DNA from: an uncultured Lachnospiraceae bacterium
GTDB lineage: Bacteria > Bacillota > Clostridia > Lachnospirales > Lachnospiraceae
NCBI GenBank assembly: GCA_937910785.1
Contig: CALDLG010000021.1
Span: forward strand, 1-64,000
Length of the DNA: 64,000 nt
Reading direction: 5' to 3'
This document shows, in pieces, positions 26,161-36,058 of the stretch. Below the pieces are notes generated by a model that saw nothing but the letters and a program-made list of their open reading frames with translations, had not been told where the DNA came from and ran no database searches. The translations under genes were made by a program, and so were the position numbers. Each line of letters opens with the position of its first letter. Positions within the stretch are counted from its first letter, which is position 1.

Positions 26161-27780
26161 TTACTCTTCATAGTTCAGGCTTTCCATATATTCATCAGAC
26201 GGGGCAATCTGTCCTGTTATTTTTACATTCTTCCCCTCTGACATCATTCTCTGATAATCGCTTTTCTTCATCCTGATTTTCTCTTTCCGGAACAGCCCTG
26301 TCTTCAGTTCAACCTCATACCATTCCTCAGGTTCACCCGGAACCGGTCGTAAAATTGGCGAATGCGGTTTAATATATCCCAACTTACAGAATATCCAGAA
26401 CAACGGCTCAGCAATCCTTTTGGGCGTCGCAGGCCCTGTCAGGTACTGATATGATTCTCCACTGGCTTCATCCGTCCGAACCTCTGTCGCACAACCGGTC
26501 GCAGAAAAAGCAAAAAAATTGTACGTCGAAAATCCCACTCGTAAAACCGCCATTAACGGTCCCTTTGTCAGCTTCCGTATTTCCTGATTTAATTTATTGT
26601 ATTCCGCTGCATTAAACTCAGGTATGTAATCCTGTGTCCGCTCATCCCGGAGCGGTGTCATATCACTGTCAGCAATCTTTTTTGCCTCCGGGTCTTTGAT
26701 GTAGGCAAGAAATGTATCGCTCTTAGATACACACACTGCAAGAGGAATCCTGCATTTTTCCGTACCGGGCAGTTTCAGAAAAACATTATGGATTGTATCC
26801 AATACAACTTGCGGAGCCATACGCATCCTGCCGTCTACCGCGATATTCCTGGTTTTTAAGTCCAACTGTTTCTGCGGGTCTATCAACAGCAGAATCGCAT
26901 GAGAATTCTGTACGAATTTCCCATATTTGAGCATGGCATTGGGGCTTTGACAATCTTCACCGGCAATATCATAAAAAACAATCGTCTCTGTCCGGACTGC
27001 CGTATTTGTCAGTGATCTCGATAAGTCATATACCATCGGCTGTAAAAATCTTCCTTCCACCGACGCAGGAGGCAACGGTTTTCCTTCTTCTACAGGATTG
27101 CTCATTATAAAATTAGCGATATCGGTTGTCGCGGTGGCCGTCATATTCAGGCTGGCGACCGCTTCCTGAATGCCGCTTAACAACTGTGACAAATATACGG
27201 TTTTTCCGGACCCGGTAATTCCAATGACGGATATAAATTGTACATTGTTCTTGCCATAATTGATTGGCAAAGGATTATGGCAGTACGGGCAAACTCTCCT
27301 TCTGGTTTCCTGACCGAAACGGTCCACAACACAAACCGCCATTCCATCGCCATCCACCCCCAGAAAGCAATCTACTCCGGAAGCATCAGGACATAGCGTC
27401 TGCAATGACTTTTGATGCTCCGGATCAGAAGGGTTCAATATCGGGAGCTGGAATACCTTGCATGGCAGCTTGGAATCAATTCCATATGCCTGTTCTGTGG
27501 TTTCTCCATACTGCTTCCACCATTTTGTGTAGCAAACGTCGTCTTTTATCAGAAAAGGCTTTCTTTCCTCTGTCTGCTGAAGCAAATATTGCCGGTCCTG
27601 CTCCGGTACGACACCAGGAGTCTGAAAATCCTCTTCCTGATACCCCTCATCATTCAAATTATTTTGGTCAAAATAGGATTCCATCCTAAAATGAACTTCC
27701 CGATGCGAGAATGTCTGAAAACAATATGGGCACATAATTGCCTGTTTGTAGTCTGTAAACATTTCCATCATCTTCTCCAT
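26161..27780 (-). CDS. Zinc-ribbon P-loop GTPase (double-GTPase type)
   Basis: The 539-residue protein has a Cys pair 'CPYC' at 17-20 and another at 164-167, which could complete a split zinc ribbon around a 145-residue insert. Directly after it comes a GTPase domain: P-loop 'GITGSGKT' (187-194), switch-II-like 'FYDIAGEDC' (269-277) with the DxxG pattern, and a probable base-recognition motif 'SKSD' (352-355, N/TKxD type). A Lys-rich C-terminal tail ends the protein. This fits the TRAFAC-like conflict-system GTPases paired with GAP1 proteins. No membrane segment. Start follows AAAGGA. Confidence 0.75.
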   Translation of the reverse strand: MEKMMEMFTDYKQAIMCPYCFQTFSHREVHFRMESYFDQNNLNDEGYQEEDFQTPGVVPEQDRQYLLQQTEERKPFLIKDDVCYTKWWKQYGETTEQAYGIDSKLPCKVFQLPILNPSDPEHQKSLQTLCPDASGVDCFLGVDGDGMAVCVVDRFGQETRRRVCPYCHNPLPINYGKNNVQFISVIGITGSGKTVYLSQLLSGIQEAVASLNMTATATTDIANFIMSNPVEEGKPLPPASVEGRFLQPMVYDLSRSLTNTAVRTETIVFYDIAGEDCQSPNAMLKYGKFVQNSHAILLLIDPQKQLDLKTRNIAVDGRMRMAPQVVLDTIHNVFLKLPGTEKCRIPLAVCVSKSDTFLAYIKDPEAKKIADSDMTPLRDERTQDYIPEFNAAEYNKLNQEIRKLTKGPLMAVLRVGFSTYNFFAFSATGCATEVRTDEASGESYQYLTGPATPKRIAEPLFWIFCKLGYIKPHSPILRPVPGEPEEWYEVELKTGLFRKEKIRMKKSDYQRMMSEGKNVKITGQIAPSDEYMESLNYEE

Positions 27781-27788
27781 AGATTCCT

Positions 27789-28460
27789 TTAAGATTGCTT
27801 TAATTCCAAGCCTGAAACTGTTGCTGAAAATCTGGGCATTCCATGCCCGGCTTCAATGAAAAACCTGTCCCTGGCAAGCATTTCACCGGTAACGGGGTAG
27901 TCCCACGGTATCCCATCCAGACGGTAGATAATTCCACCGTCCTGATAATTTGGTATTTTGTCAAATTCCACTGCAAAATACGCCTGCTGCGGCACATTCC
28001 GTGCAAAAGGGCTCCGGGAATTTTCACTCGCTGCCTGATAAATATGATAAGATACCGGAAGGGATACGCTGACCGTACAGCTTACGCCTTCGTCAGGCAC
28101 AAAAATAATCAGCCTGTCCCTGTCCTGTCTGCATCCGATTACCGTATATTCGGCAATCCTGCCGGAAAGATGAATCGCATAGTCATTCACCCGATAATCG
28201 CTCCACTCAATGCACGAGAATCTCACATTCTCTGTCAGGGTTTCGTCCTGTACCGCAGGAAACAGGTCCTTCCTGTCCATCAACGCATTCTGAATATCTT
28301 TATCCTGTAAATCTACGCTTCCGCCTGGCATTTTTGAAAACAGAAGAAAATAATCGCAATTTTGCTCATTCAGTTTCATAGTAAGTGCCTCTCCGCGCCG
28401 TTCAATCCGCGGATTTAATGCCACTGTACTCCCATCATATTTACGAAATTCAAGTTCCAT
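27789..28460 (-). CDS. Beta-rich protein of the tubulin/GTPase cluster, function unknown
   Basis: This 223-residue soluble protein is not recognised. Secondary-structure-like alternation suggests mostly strands. The middle block 'SVSLPVSYHIYQAASE' and the C-terminal 'PQQAYFAVEFDKIPNYQDGGIIYRLDG' are the most distinctive parts. No Cys clusters, membrane helices or nucleotide motif are seen. It begins after AAGGAG, 12 bases after the stop of the 619-residue gene, and ends 8 bases before the GTPase gene, so it belongs to the same mRNA. Confidence 0.55.
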   Translation of the reverse strand: MELEFRKYDGSTVALNPRIERRGEALTMKLNEQNCDYFLLFSKMPGGSVDLQDKDIQNALMDRKDLFPAVQDETLTENVRFSCIEWSDYRVNDYAIHLSGRIAEYTVIGCRQDRDRLIIFVPDEGVSCTVSVSLPVSYHIYQAASENSRSPFARNVPQQAYFAVEFDKIPNYQDGGIIYRLDGIPWDYPVTGEMLARDRFFIEAGHGMPRFSATVSGLELKQS

Positions 28461-28472
28461 TGTTAATGCTCC

Positions 28473-30332
28473 TTACAGCAAGTCTGCCTGTCCACAGCCA
28501 TAAAACCGCAATATCTTGATCGTATTGCTGTCACAGGAATCAAAATAGGTCATGCGCATGGTGTCGCTGACATTTTCCTGAATACTTTGATACAACTCTG
28601 TTTCCACTCCATCCTCACCCCGTCTGTTCACAATCGTAATCTGCTTTTGGGCAGACAGTGCGATTGCTGTCTTCAGGCGTATACGTCCGTCCAGATCCCG
28701 GAACAGTGCGTTGTAAATCTGGTTATGAATATCGTTAGGATTCTGTCCCATCCTGCTGACCATTTCCTGTTCCAACGGCATGCGAAACACTGCTCTCGAT
28801 GAAAAAATTTCCTGTGCCGCTTTCTTCAGGCAATCCAAAATCACATCTCTTCTCTCGCCGTGCAGACTGATTTCATTTATCAGCCGCTCTCCCAGACCGC
28901 CGGACGCACGTTCCAGCTCATCTGTCGTAATATCGGCATAATAACGCTCCAAATCCGAATCCTCCGGGAAATATCCCTGCTGGAATTCCTGTAACACATT
29001 CTCAAATTCTTTTGCATGCACAGCCGCGTTTTCCTGCTCCCTTTTTAAAATTTCTTCACAGAGCGGCAAAGCCCAATTCAGGTAGTCCACATGCACTTTT
29101 TCCCGCATATAGACATCAACCCTCTCTTTACCGGTCAGTTCCGCCGGACGAAGCTGCCTCAGCAGTTCCCGGACATTTGATACCGACAGGGCCCGTTCCC
29201 TCTCGGATGCGGATAAACAATTCCGTATATAGCCCTGGACAAAGCTGATAAAATCATCCTTCATTGGCTTTTCAAATAAAGACAGCCCGGCAAGGAGCGC
29301 AGAGCATCCTCCCATCGTCTCCTGTTCTACCGATTGAAAATCCTTTGCCGCAATATCCATGCCTCCCATATGCTGCCTTGGAAGATATCTTATGGCTTCA
29401 GCCGAAGGAAGCTTATCAGCGATATGCTGCTGAAAAAAATCTTCCATAAACTTTGCCTGATTTCCTGAAATTCCCAACCTTTGATACAAATCTTCTATCG
29501 CAAGGTCCCTGTTCCACGCTTTCCCCTGCATATGAATATGCCGGTCAATCCATGTGAGAATTGTATGGAGAATAATATCGCAGATCGTATCATTAGGACG
29601 ATTCACTTCCGAAAACGCAGCCGTCAGATAATGCTCTTTCCGCATCGGGTAAAACAAACTCAAGTCCGGCGTATATCCTCCGCCTGTCCCGTTAAGCAAT
29701 AAGATAATCCAGCCTGCCATACTGTAATTTTCCCTCATTCTCCTGCCTGCCAGAAGACTTCCGTTACTCAACCGATTGCTTATCAAAATAGTGGACGCAT
29801 AAGGATTGCTGTTTTCATCCAATAAATCTCTCAGATATTTTCTGATTTCACCCGCCGTCTTTCGCTGCTTTGTTGACTCATCCAAAAATACGATACCCGT
29901 CGTCAGCAAACCATCTGATAGAAGCTCTTCTATCCGACGCACAGATTCAAATCTCTCCCGGAAGGCGAGCGCATCAAAACAGGCTGTCGTGCTGTGAAGC
30001 ATAACGACACATAAACGACTCATATCTTTAAAACTGTTATCAGAAGCGTACATATCGTCTATGCGCTCCTGAATTTCCTCTGTCTGAAGCATTTCCCCGC
30101 TGTCTGCATCAAGAAAGAAATCACCATCCAGAGTAATCTGGACAATGTCCTTTTTCCGGTCTCCCCATATATGCTGGAGAACCGTGTCTATTTCTTCTTT
30201 CGCTTTTCCGGCTTCTTCATCCATATATGCAATGACCATAGGCACGCAGGGCATATTATTTATGATGCCCCGCCGAAAACGCTCCTCCAGCCCGCCGGAT
30301 AAAAGCGTCTTTAATTCCTTCAAATCTTCCAT
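28473..30332 (-). CDS. Large soluble protein of the tubulin/GTPase cluster, function unknown
   Basis: The 619-residue protein lies directly after the tubulin-like gene (12 bases). The first 260 residues look like an alpha/beta domain: 'CVPMVIAYMDEE', 'DIVQITLDGDFFLDADSGE', 'LCVVMLHSTTACFDAL', 'TTGIVFLDESTKQRKTAGEIRKYL' and 'STILISNRLSNGSLL' read as successive strands with following helices. No P-loop is visible. The rest is helical with many charged residues. Its place suggests a partner or adaptor of the tubulin-like protein. I do not recognise the family. Confidence 0.6.
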   Translation of the reverse strand: MEDLKELKTLLSGGLEERFRRGIINNMPCVPMVIAYMDEEAGKAKEEIDTVLQHIWGDRKKDIVQITLDGDFFLDADSGEMLQTEEIQERIDDMYASDNSFKDMSRLCVVMLHSTTACFDALAFRERFESVRRIEELLSDGLLTTGIVFLDESTKQRKTAGEIRKYLRDLLDENSNPYASTILISNRLSNGSLLAGRRMRENYSMAGWIILLLNGTGGGYTPDLSLFYPMRKEHYLTAAFSEVNRPNDTICDIILHTILTWIDRHIHMQGKAWNRDLAIEDLYQRLGISGNQAKFMEDFFQQHIADKLPSAEAIRYLPRQHMGGMDIAAKDFQSVEQETMGGCSALLAGLSLFEKPMKDDFISFVQGYIRNCLSASERERALSVSNVRELLRQLRPAELTGKERVDVYMREKVHVDYLNWALPLCEEILKREQENAAVHAKEFENVLQEFQQGYFPEDSDLERYYADITTDELERASGGLGERLINEISLHGERRDVILDCLKKAAQEIFSSRAVFRMPLEQEMVSRMGQNPNDIHNQIYNALFRDLDGRIRLKTAIALSAQKQITIVNRRGEDGVETELYQSIQENVSDTMRMTYFDSCDSNTIKILRFYGCGQADLL

Positions 30333-30344
30333 ACCATCCCCCTG

Positions 30345-33300
30345 TCAGATCAGACCGTACATTAGCTTAAAGTCATCAATTCCCCCTCTGAACTCCAACA
30401 AAAGACTGGTAATTTCCTCTGACTGTTCGGGCAATTTTGCCGCCTGTTGCTGCATGAGTCCCATATATCTGTCGTTAAAAATTTGGAGTAAGCTGTCACA
30501 ACTGTCCTGCATAGCAGCCTGCCATGCGCTGACATCGCTTAATCTCGCTTCCGTCTGCATATCAATTTGCTTTTTCGCCGCATCCGTCATTCCTTTATAT
30601 GTCAGATATGCCTGATAAAGCGGCACGAACTTTCCGGCAGGTTCCATCTTCGGTTCGCTGAGAATCATTTCATTCGTCATGCCAAATTTTTCTTCATTAT
30701 AGAATACTTTCGGAATATTGACGGCAATTACGCCCGCATAAAGCGCATGAAAGAAATTTTCCTTAGCCATCATGCCGCTTCCAATGCCTTTCTTCGCGCT
30801 TTCCAGATCCGCCAATAATTCCTCCAGCTTCTTCTCCTTATCGAGTTCATTCCGTATGACATCCGACATTTCTTTAGAATCGACCACATGGTCTTTACGG
30901 ACTTTCGCCTTATGCCCTGAGGCGCCATCATTGGTAATAGAGATAAGCCGGTCGGGTTCCCTGCTTTTCTCATAGGCCTCAATTTCTGCCGCCGACTGCT
31001 TTATTTTCTCTATATTTTTCTCTGCAATAGCGGTTTTCGCATTTTGTACAATCCGATCAATGGAAGGCCATACAACAATTTGAAACTCGCTTTCCGATGA
31101 AGGATTTTTACGAACAATCTCCCTTTCCACTGCCCTGTCGTAATTTGCCGCGCGCTCTTCTATTTCCGGGGACGGCGCATTGTTCGTACTGTATGGCTGC
31201 AAATCCGGCAGCGTCCTCCAGTCTCTGGAATCACGGTCCGTCAGTTCATAGAGATGTTTACCAATCGTATCATCGCTTCTGTATTCCTTTCCATAATCAT
31301 TCACGCCATTATAAGCATAGAGCGGGACGCCGCAAAGGCACTTCAATAGAAATATACGGTCTTTCATCTTACTCGGACATTCGCTCAAACCGCGTTCGAC
31401 CTCAACGATTTTCTCAGATGCCGTCAGTATCACGGACGCCGTATCAGGAATCGAAATATATCCCAATGGCTGCGCCTCTGTAATATCAAATCCCGCCGCC
31501 TTCCAGAACAGCGCCTCCGCCTTATCTTTTAACGGCTCCAGAATCCCCTTATACACCAGATTGGCTAATTTAGCCGGATCATTTGTACCAAAACGGATTT
31601 CCAGATAATCGGTCAGGGTTTTCCCGGTGTATTCATGAAATACGTCTACAAAATACCTTGACACTTCCCTGGAAATCTTATGTTCGTCTCCGGCGTTCCA
31701 GACAAACGGTTTGTCAAATAGGAACGTATGGAAATTCTGTGCCTGCACCTCCATCTTCATGGAACTCACCGCTGAATCGAGCGATTCCTTCATATCCTCA
31801 ATTTTCATAAGCGGAAGAATAAACGGGTCCGCAATTGATTCCGCCAGACTTGCCGTAGAAAGAGTCTGGTAATTTTCATGAAATGTATCAAACAAATTAC
31901 GGCTGACGATCTGATATACCTTAAAATGCCCGTTGTATAAATCGATAAACTGCTTAATCATTACAGGCATAAGCGCTGCCATCTGATTCAGCACATATAA
32001 ATAGCTGTCGGTTGTAAAATACGCTGCTACGGCCGCAATAAATTCCTCGAAGTTTTTCTTCCTGTTCGACAAAAAACCTCCATGCAAAAACTCCCCGCGC
32101 GTTCTCTTAACAGCCTGCATCCGAAGCGTCATATCCCCTCTGGCCGAAGCGAGATCGTTTTCCACCTGTCTCTGTACTCCGCGCAAATGATTGACCAGAT
32201 TGGTTGTCTGTGCCCCGTTCAAAACATCCGCCGCATAAAACGGACCATACTCCGAATCCACCACGAGATTACGAAGCGCAAAGAAAACCGCTGTCACCCT
32301 GGAGGCACTTGTCTGATCCTTTTTTATCTCGTCTAAGGACCACTCATTTATCATGGCATGGTAATTTGTCGTGATTTGATTGATCATGTTTGACTGCAGT
32401 CTGTCCCGGTATGGCTTCATAATAATTTCCGGAAGAATCAGCTCATCTGCCAGAGCAATATCCTCCTCACCCATATTCGTAAACTGTTTATGGTCCAGAT
32501 CGATTACAGGCATGCGGTAGTTGGTTCCGGCCAAAAGCGCCTGTTGAAGCGCCTGGTATGTAAGTCCGTTTTTCTCTGCAAACTGATCTACTTCCTGATC
32601 CGCGGGCTTACGATGACTGACCTTTGCCATTTCTTCAAACAGCCTGCTGGCAAGATACGTCGCAATCTCTTTCATCGGAACAATTGCGTTAGACGCTCCC
32701 AGAAGACAATACTGATAGCTTGCGCCCGCTGTCTTATTCACCACTTCCATCGATTTAAAGTAATTCGCAATGTGCGAGTTCATCGTAAGAGCCTGCACTT
32801 TGCCATCCTTTGACGCTTCCGGCCTGACCAGAAACTGCATAATAAAATCTGACACAACATTCATCGCATAGGCAAAACCATTTCTAAGCGTGGTTCCCCT
32901 GATATCATGCGCGGAGATCAGATGGCAGACTTTGACCGGCGTATCCTGCACCGGACCAATATGAAATCCCCTGTACTCCTGATCCCAAAAACCGTGATTA
33001 TTCTGAAAATTCATACAATAATCCAGTTCTTTCATCGCCGCAAATCCGTTTGCCTTAATATATCTTGCTACGGCTGAACCCTCTTCAATACTCGTATTGC
33101 TCAGATTAACGTCCGGCAGAAAAAAGTATCCGCAGGTCAAAGCCTTTCCTTTCAGCGCAATCCTCTCCAACGCTTCCTGCACCAGATAACAGACATCCAG
33201 AAAGGTGCCCGATCCGGTTCCTCCGCCAATGCCTGCAAAAATATGGATGATAATTTCAGCATCTCCCTGGATACCACGAGTGGCATCCGTTACCGCACGC

Positions 33301-33797
33301 TGCACTCTCGATACAAACTCAGCAGATTTTTCTATCAGAAGCAGACGCCCTATCTGCCTGACGCCGCCGGCTCCTGCACTCGCAGCCAGGATAGGCAGCC
33401 CTCTTTGCCCTTTTTCTCTGTTTTCTGTTTTCAGCCAATTACATTCCGGCGCATTGGCAAGTGTTTTGGTTTGTGCCAATAATCCGCGTATGTCCCCACT
33501 GGAGATTGAGAAATATTCTGTTGCCTCATCAAGCGAATTAAATGCGCCATCGGCCCCAAGTGAGCTTTTATCCGAATCAACCGCCAGAAACCGGATATGT
33601 GCATACTCCGGAATGGGCGAATCCGGATTATCCGGCTGCAGCCTGCTGTAAATCTGTTTTTTCAGATTTCTCAGGCAGGCTACCCCTGTGCCGCCTAAAC
33701 CGATCGCAATTGTTGCGCAATTATTCTGTTCATCCTGTTGTGATTCGCTGATCACCCCGCCTCCCGTACTCAGTAATAGCTGACGATATACTGCCAT
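30345..33797 (-). CDS. Giant tubulin/FtsZ-like GTPase
   Basis: The 1150-residue protein has the two glycine loops of the tubulin superfamily. 'IAIGLGGTGVACLRNL' (about 30-45) follows a first strand, and the G-box 'FAGIGGGTGSGTFLDVCYL' (GGGTGSG at 191-197) is the signature loop that binds guanine nucleotide phosphates in FtsZ/tubulin. It resembles the bacterial tubulin-like family known from conflict and multicellularity loci rather than cell-division FtsZ (about 370 residues). The remaining 800 residues are mostly helical with no membrane span. Start chosen at MAVYRQLLLS after GGGAGGTGTG; 23 extra codons upstream have no site. It could form filaments under the membrane (inference). Confidence 0.8.
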   Translation of the reverse strand: MAVYRQLLLSTGGGVISESQQDEQNNCATIAIGLGGTGVACLRNLKKQIYSRLQPDNPDSPIPEYAHIRFLAVDSDKSSLGADGAFNSLDEATEYFSISSGDIRGLLAQTKTLANAPECNWLKTENREKGQRGLPILAASAGAGGVRQIGRLLLIEKSAEFVSRVQRAVTDATRGIQGDAEIIIHIFAGIGGGTGSGTFLDVCYLVQEALERIALKGKALTCGYFFLPDVNLSNTSIEEGSAVARYIKANGFAAMKELDYCMNFQNNHGFWDQEYRGFHIGPVQDTPVKVCHLISAHDIRGTTLRNGFAYAMNVVSDFIMQFLVRPEASKDGKVQALTMNSHIANYFKSMEVVNKTAGASYQYCLLGASNAIVPMKEIATYLASRLFEEMAKVSHRKPADQEVDQFAEKNGLTYQALQQALLAGTNYRMPVIDLDHKQFTNMGEEDIALADELILPEIIMKPYRDRLQSNMINQITTNYHAMINEWSLDEIKKDQTSASRVTAVFFALRNLVVDSEYGPFYAADVLNGAQTTNLVNHLRGVQRQVENDLASARGDMTLRMQAVKRTRGEFLHGGFLSNRKKNFEEFIAAVAAYFTTDSYLYVLNQMAALMPVMIKQFIDLYNGHFKVYQIVSRNLFDTFHENYQTLSTASLAESIADPFILPLMKIEDMKESLDSAVSSMKMEVQAQNFHTFLFDKPFVWNAGDEHKISREVSRYFVDVFHEYTGKTLTDYLEIRFGTNDPAKLANLVYKGILEPLKDKAEALFWKAAGFDITEAQPLGYISIPDTASVILTASEKIVEVERGLSECPSKMKDRIFLLKCLCGVPLYAYNGVNDYGKEYRSDDTIGKHLYELTDRDSRDWRTLPDLQPYSTNNAPSPEIEERAANYDRAVEREIVRKNPSSESEFQIVVWPSIDRIVQNAKTAIAEKNIEKIKQSAAEIEAYEKSREPDRLISITNDGASGHKAKVRKDHVVDSKEMSDVIRNELDKEKKLEELLADLESAKKGIGSGMMAKENFFHALYAGVIAVNIPKVFYNEEKFGMTNEMILSEPKMEPAGKFVPLYQAYLTYKGMTDAAKKQIDMQTEARLSDVSAWQAAMQDSCDSLLQIFNDRYMGLMQQQAAKLPEQSEEITSLLLEFRGGIDDFKLMYGLI

Positions 33798-33834
33798 ATC
33801 ACACCTCCCTGTTTTTGCAGACAAACCTGATTTG

Positions 33835-35859
33835 TCAATACATCCCCATGGAATCCGATTTGTCACTTTTAAACGTTACAATGATGCCTTTCTCCATCTT
33901 TTCATTGCCACAGATACGAATTTCCATACCATCACCGGCAATTCTTATTTTCTTTGCCGCCTTAATCACATGATCCGAGCAGACAGGTTTTTTGCTGACA
34001 AACCAGACTTGCCGTTTTCCGCCGTCACATTGAAATTTGCATCCCGGAGGCAAAGCCGAAGCGTCAACCGCAAATTGAGCCAAAGGAATTCGTCCGCGCC
34101 CATAATCTCTCACTTGCGGCGGATATCTTCTTGACTGGTCATACGATGCTACCGAAAGCGTTCCTGTCAGCGCCTTTCCCATCGCGGCACGAATACACCA
34201 AACGACTGCCCCAATCCCCGCCAGGATACCGATGAGCGCCAAAATTCCCATGATCATGCCAATATTCGTAGAAGTAAACCGAACATCAAAAATACAATAT
34301 GCCCCATAAGGGTCCACTGCTTTTATCGTAAAAGAGCCCTGTGGGATACTGAATTTATTTACAGTCAATTTCGTTCCATTGAACGAATAATCATCCTGGT
34401 TAAATGCCGTAGATTCAATCGTATAGGTCAGTTTCTGCCCTTCCGGGTCTGTAGCTGCCCCGTTTAAGTCCACACCTGCGCTGCCTCCTACGACGGGCCA
34501 GATATTGGCATGGGCGGATGGCGTTTCATTGGGCGGAACAGGCGCAAGATTATTAACGCTTATCTCAAAAATATCGTCCGCCATAACCTCTGTATTCGTA
34601 TTCGCCGCGCCGACCCTGACATAATATGTCCCTTCGTCATTGACGGGCATTTCATACAGAAAGCCATCTGGCGTCAATTCCATCCGGAAAGCCTGTTCTT
34701 CTTCTCCATATGTAATGTATGCGGCAGCCGTCATATCCTCATATTCGGATGTATCGGCCACGATGCCGTCCGCCGTTCCCAAATATGCCATAACTTGTAT
34801 CATGTCACCGACATGAACCTCGTCCGGCGCTATGACCTCCGCGTACACATAAAAATTGGGGTTATACAAAAGCCTTAACCGTATCGCCGTATCCGTATCG
34901 CCATATGCGATTGCCTGCCAGTTCCCCCCGACAGGATTCTGCACTTTTAACAAACAAAAATCCGCGCCGTTAACCACTACTACCGAGTCGCCGCCTTCGC
35001 GGTAATGCTTCCCTTTAGAGTCAACGAGCTCGCAGCTGTCCAGTTTCCCCTGAAACAGAACATTGATCTCTTCAATTCCTATGCCCGGAATCTTAAAATC
35101 CGTTGTAACAGCGCCATCCTGTCCAATAACCAATTCCATATCGGCAAATTCCATATCCTCAAACGAATTGAAGATTAATTTATTAAACATTGTCTCGATA
35201 TCGTTCAGTCCATCTGAACTCGTCACCTCGGCAAATTCACCTCCGGTTGCCCCTGCAATCTGTTTCAGTTCTGCGGTATCGGCCGCACCATTCACATTCA
35301 GACAGATTACAAAAACCTTATATCCGGCACGTCTTGCTCTTTCAATCGCCTCCGCTTTCATTTCAATTGATTCCTGAAGAAGCGTATTATCAGGCATATC
35401 CGTATTTCCATCCGTCAGCAAAATAATTGCTGAGTCCAAAGCCGTATTCCGTCCTCTGTCGAGCATATCGACAGCCTCAATCAACCCACATCCTATATTT
35501 GTATAGTTTGAATACTCCTGATTCGATATCTCTTCTAACAGCGCATCCTTTGCGTCCTGCCCATTAATTGGTTTTATGTCTGTTGAATCAATCAGCCCTT
35601 CCCCGAAAGATACGCTTCCGACATAATTACCCTCATCTGCCATCTCTCCAAGGAAAAGACGAATTGCTTCATATCTGTTGGCCGTCGGGTCGGTCTGTTT
35701 CATCGAGCCGCTTTCATCCGTAACAAACACTACATTACTACGATGAAGGAACTGATCGGTAACAGGATCTGACGCGCTCACGTTCATATAAACAGTATTG
35801 AAACATAAAAAAAATCCTATAATAACCGCCGCAAATCTTTTTCTCATTCTTATAACCAT
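33835..35859 (-). CDS. Surface von Willebrand factor A protein with cytoplasmic tail
   Basis: The 674-residue protein starts near 35859 (MVIRMRKRF; MRKRF four codons later is possible). A signal peptide covers about 5-30. A vWA domain follows with a complete metal-ion site opening 'VTDESGSM' (DxSxS at about 48-52) and 'ILLTDGNTDMPD'. Ig-like beta modules run to about 540. Next is one membrane helix (about 548-572, 'IGMIMGILALIGILAGIGAVVW'-like). A basic beta-rich cytoplasmic tail of about 100 residues ends the protein. It sits 37 bases before the tubulin-like gene. The outside domain likely binds a partner via a divalent metal; the tail could contact cytoplasmic components. Confidence 0.75.
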   Translation of the reverse strand: MVIRMRKRFAAVIIGFFLCFNTVYMNVSASDPVTDQFLHRSNVVFVTDESGSMKQTDPTANRYEAIRLFLGEMADEGNYVGSVSFGEGLIDSTDIKPINGQDAKDALLEEISNQEYSNYTNIGCGLIEAVDMLDRGRNTALDSAIILLTDGNTDMPDNTLLQESIEMKAEAIERARRAGYKVFVICLNVNGAADTAELKQIAGATGGEFAEVTSSDGLNDIETMFNKLIFNSFEDMEFADMELVIGQDGAVTTDFKIPGIGIEEINVLFQGKLDSCELVDSKGKHYREGGDSVVVVNGADFCLLKVQNPVGGNWQAIAYGDTDTAIRLRLLYNPNFYVYAEVIAPDEVHVGDMIQVMAYLGTADGIVADTSEYEDMTAAAYITYGEEEQAFRMELTPDGFLYEMPVNDEGTYYVRVGAANTNTEVMADDIFEISVNNLAPVPPNETPSAHANIWPVVGGSAGVDLNGAATDPEGQKLTYTIESTAFNQDDYSFNGTKLTVNKFSIPQGSFTIKAVDPYGAYCIFDVRFTSTNIGMIMGILALIGILAGIGAVVWCIRAAMGKALTGTLSVASYDQSRRYPPQVRDYGRGRIPLAQFAVDASALPPGCKFQCDGGKRQVWFVSKKPVCSDHVIKAAKKIRIAGDGMEIRICGNEKMEKGIIVTFKSDKSDSMGMY

Positions 35860-35940
35860 GCCTTTCCGACAGCCTGCGAATTTGTATCCGGAGACACTAT
35901 CAGCGTCGGTACAAACCCGGAACTGCCGCACTTAGCAAGA

Positions 35941-35994
35941 ACCATGACATATATAGTAGTTTGGGACAATATAGATAACTATATATGGTATGGT
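35941..35994. promoter_or_regulatory. Inverted repeat before the vWA gene, probable operator/promoter
   Basis: A 17-base arm (35941-35957) and its imperfect inverse (35978-35994) share CATATATAGT/ACTATATATG and outer ACCAT/ATGGT. It lies in the 199-base gap between terD and the vWA gene and contains TATA-rich -10-like hexamers on the minus strand. It may drive or control the vWA-to-lectin part of the cluster separately from the ATPase/TerD part. Confidence 0.45.
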
Positions 35995-36058
35995 TTCCGC
36001 CTGATGCGACAGCCCCATCTCCCCGGTAATTGACATCTGCTAATCAGTCCTTCAGGCA

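Noticed and set aside
30345..33797. The tubulin-like protein as cell-division FtsZ
   Set aside because: It is three times too long, lacks the FtsZ C-terminal peptide, and sits among conflict-type genes rather than in a division and cell wall cluster.
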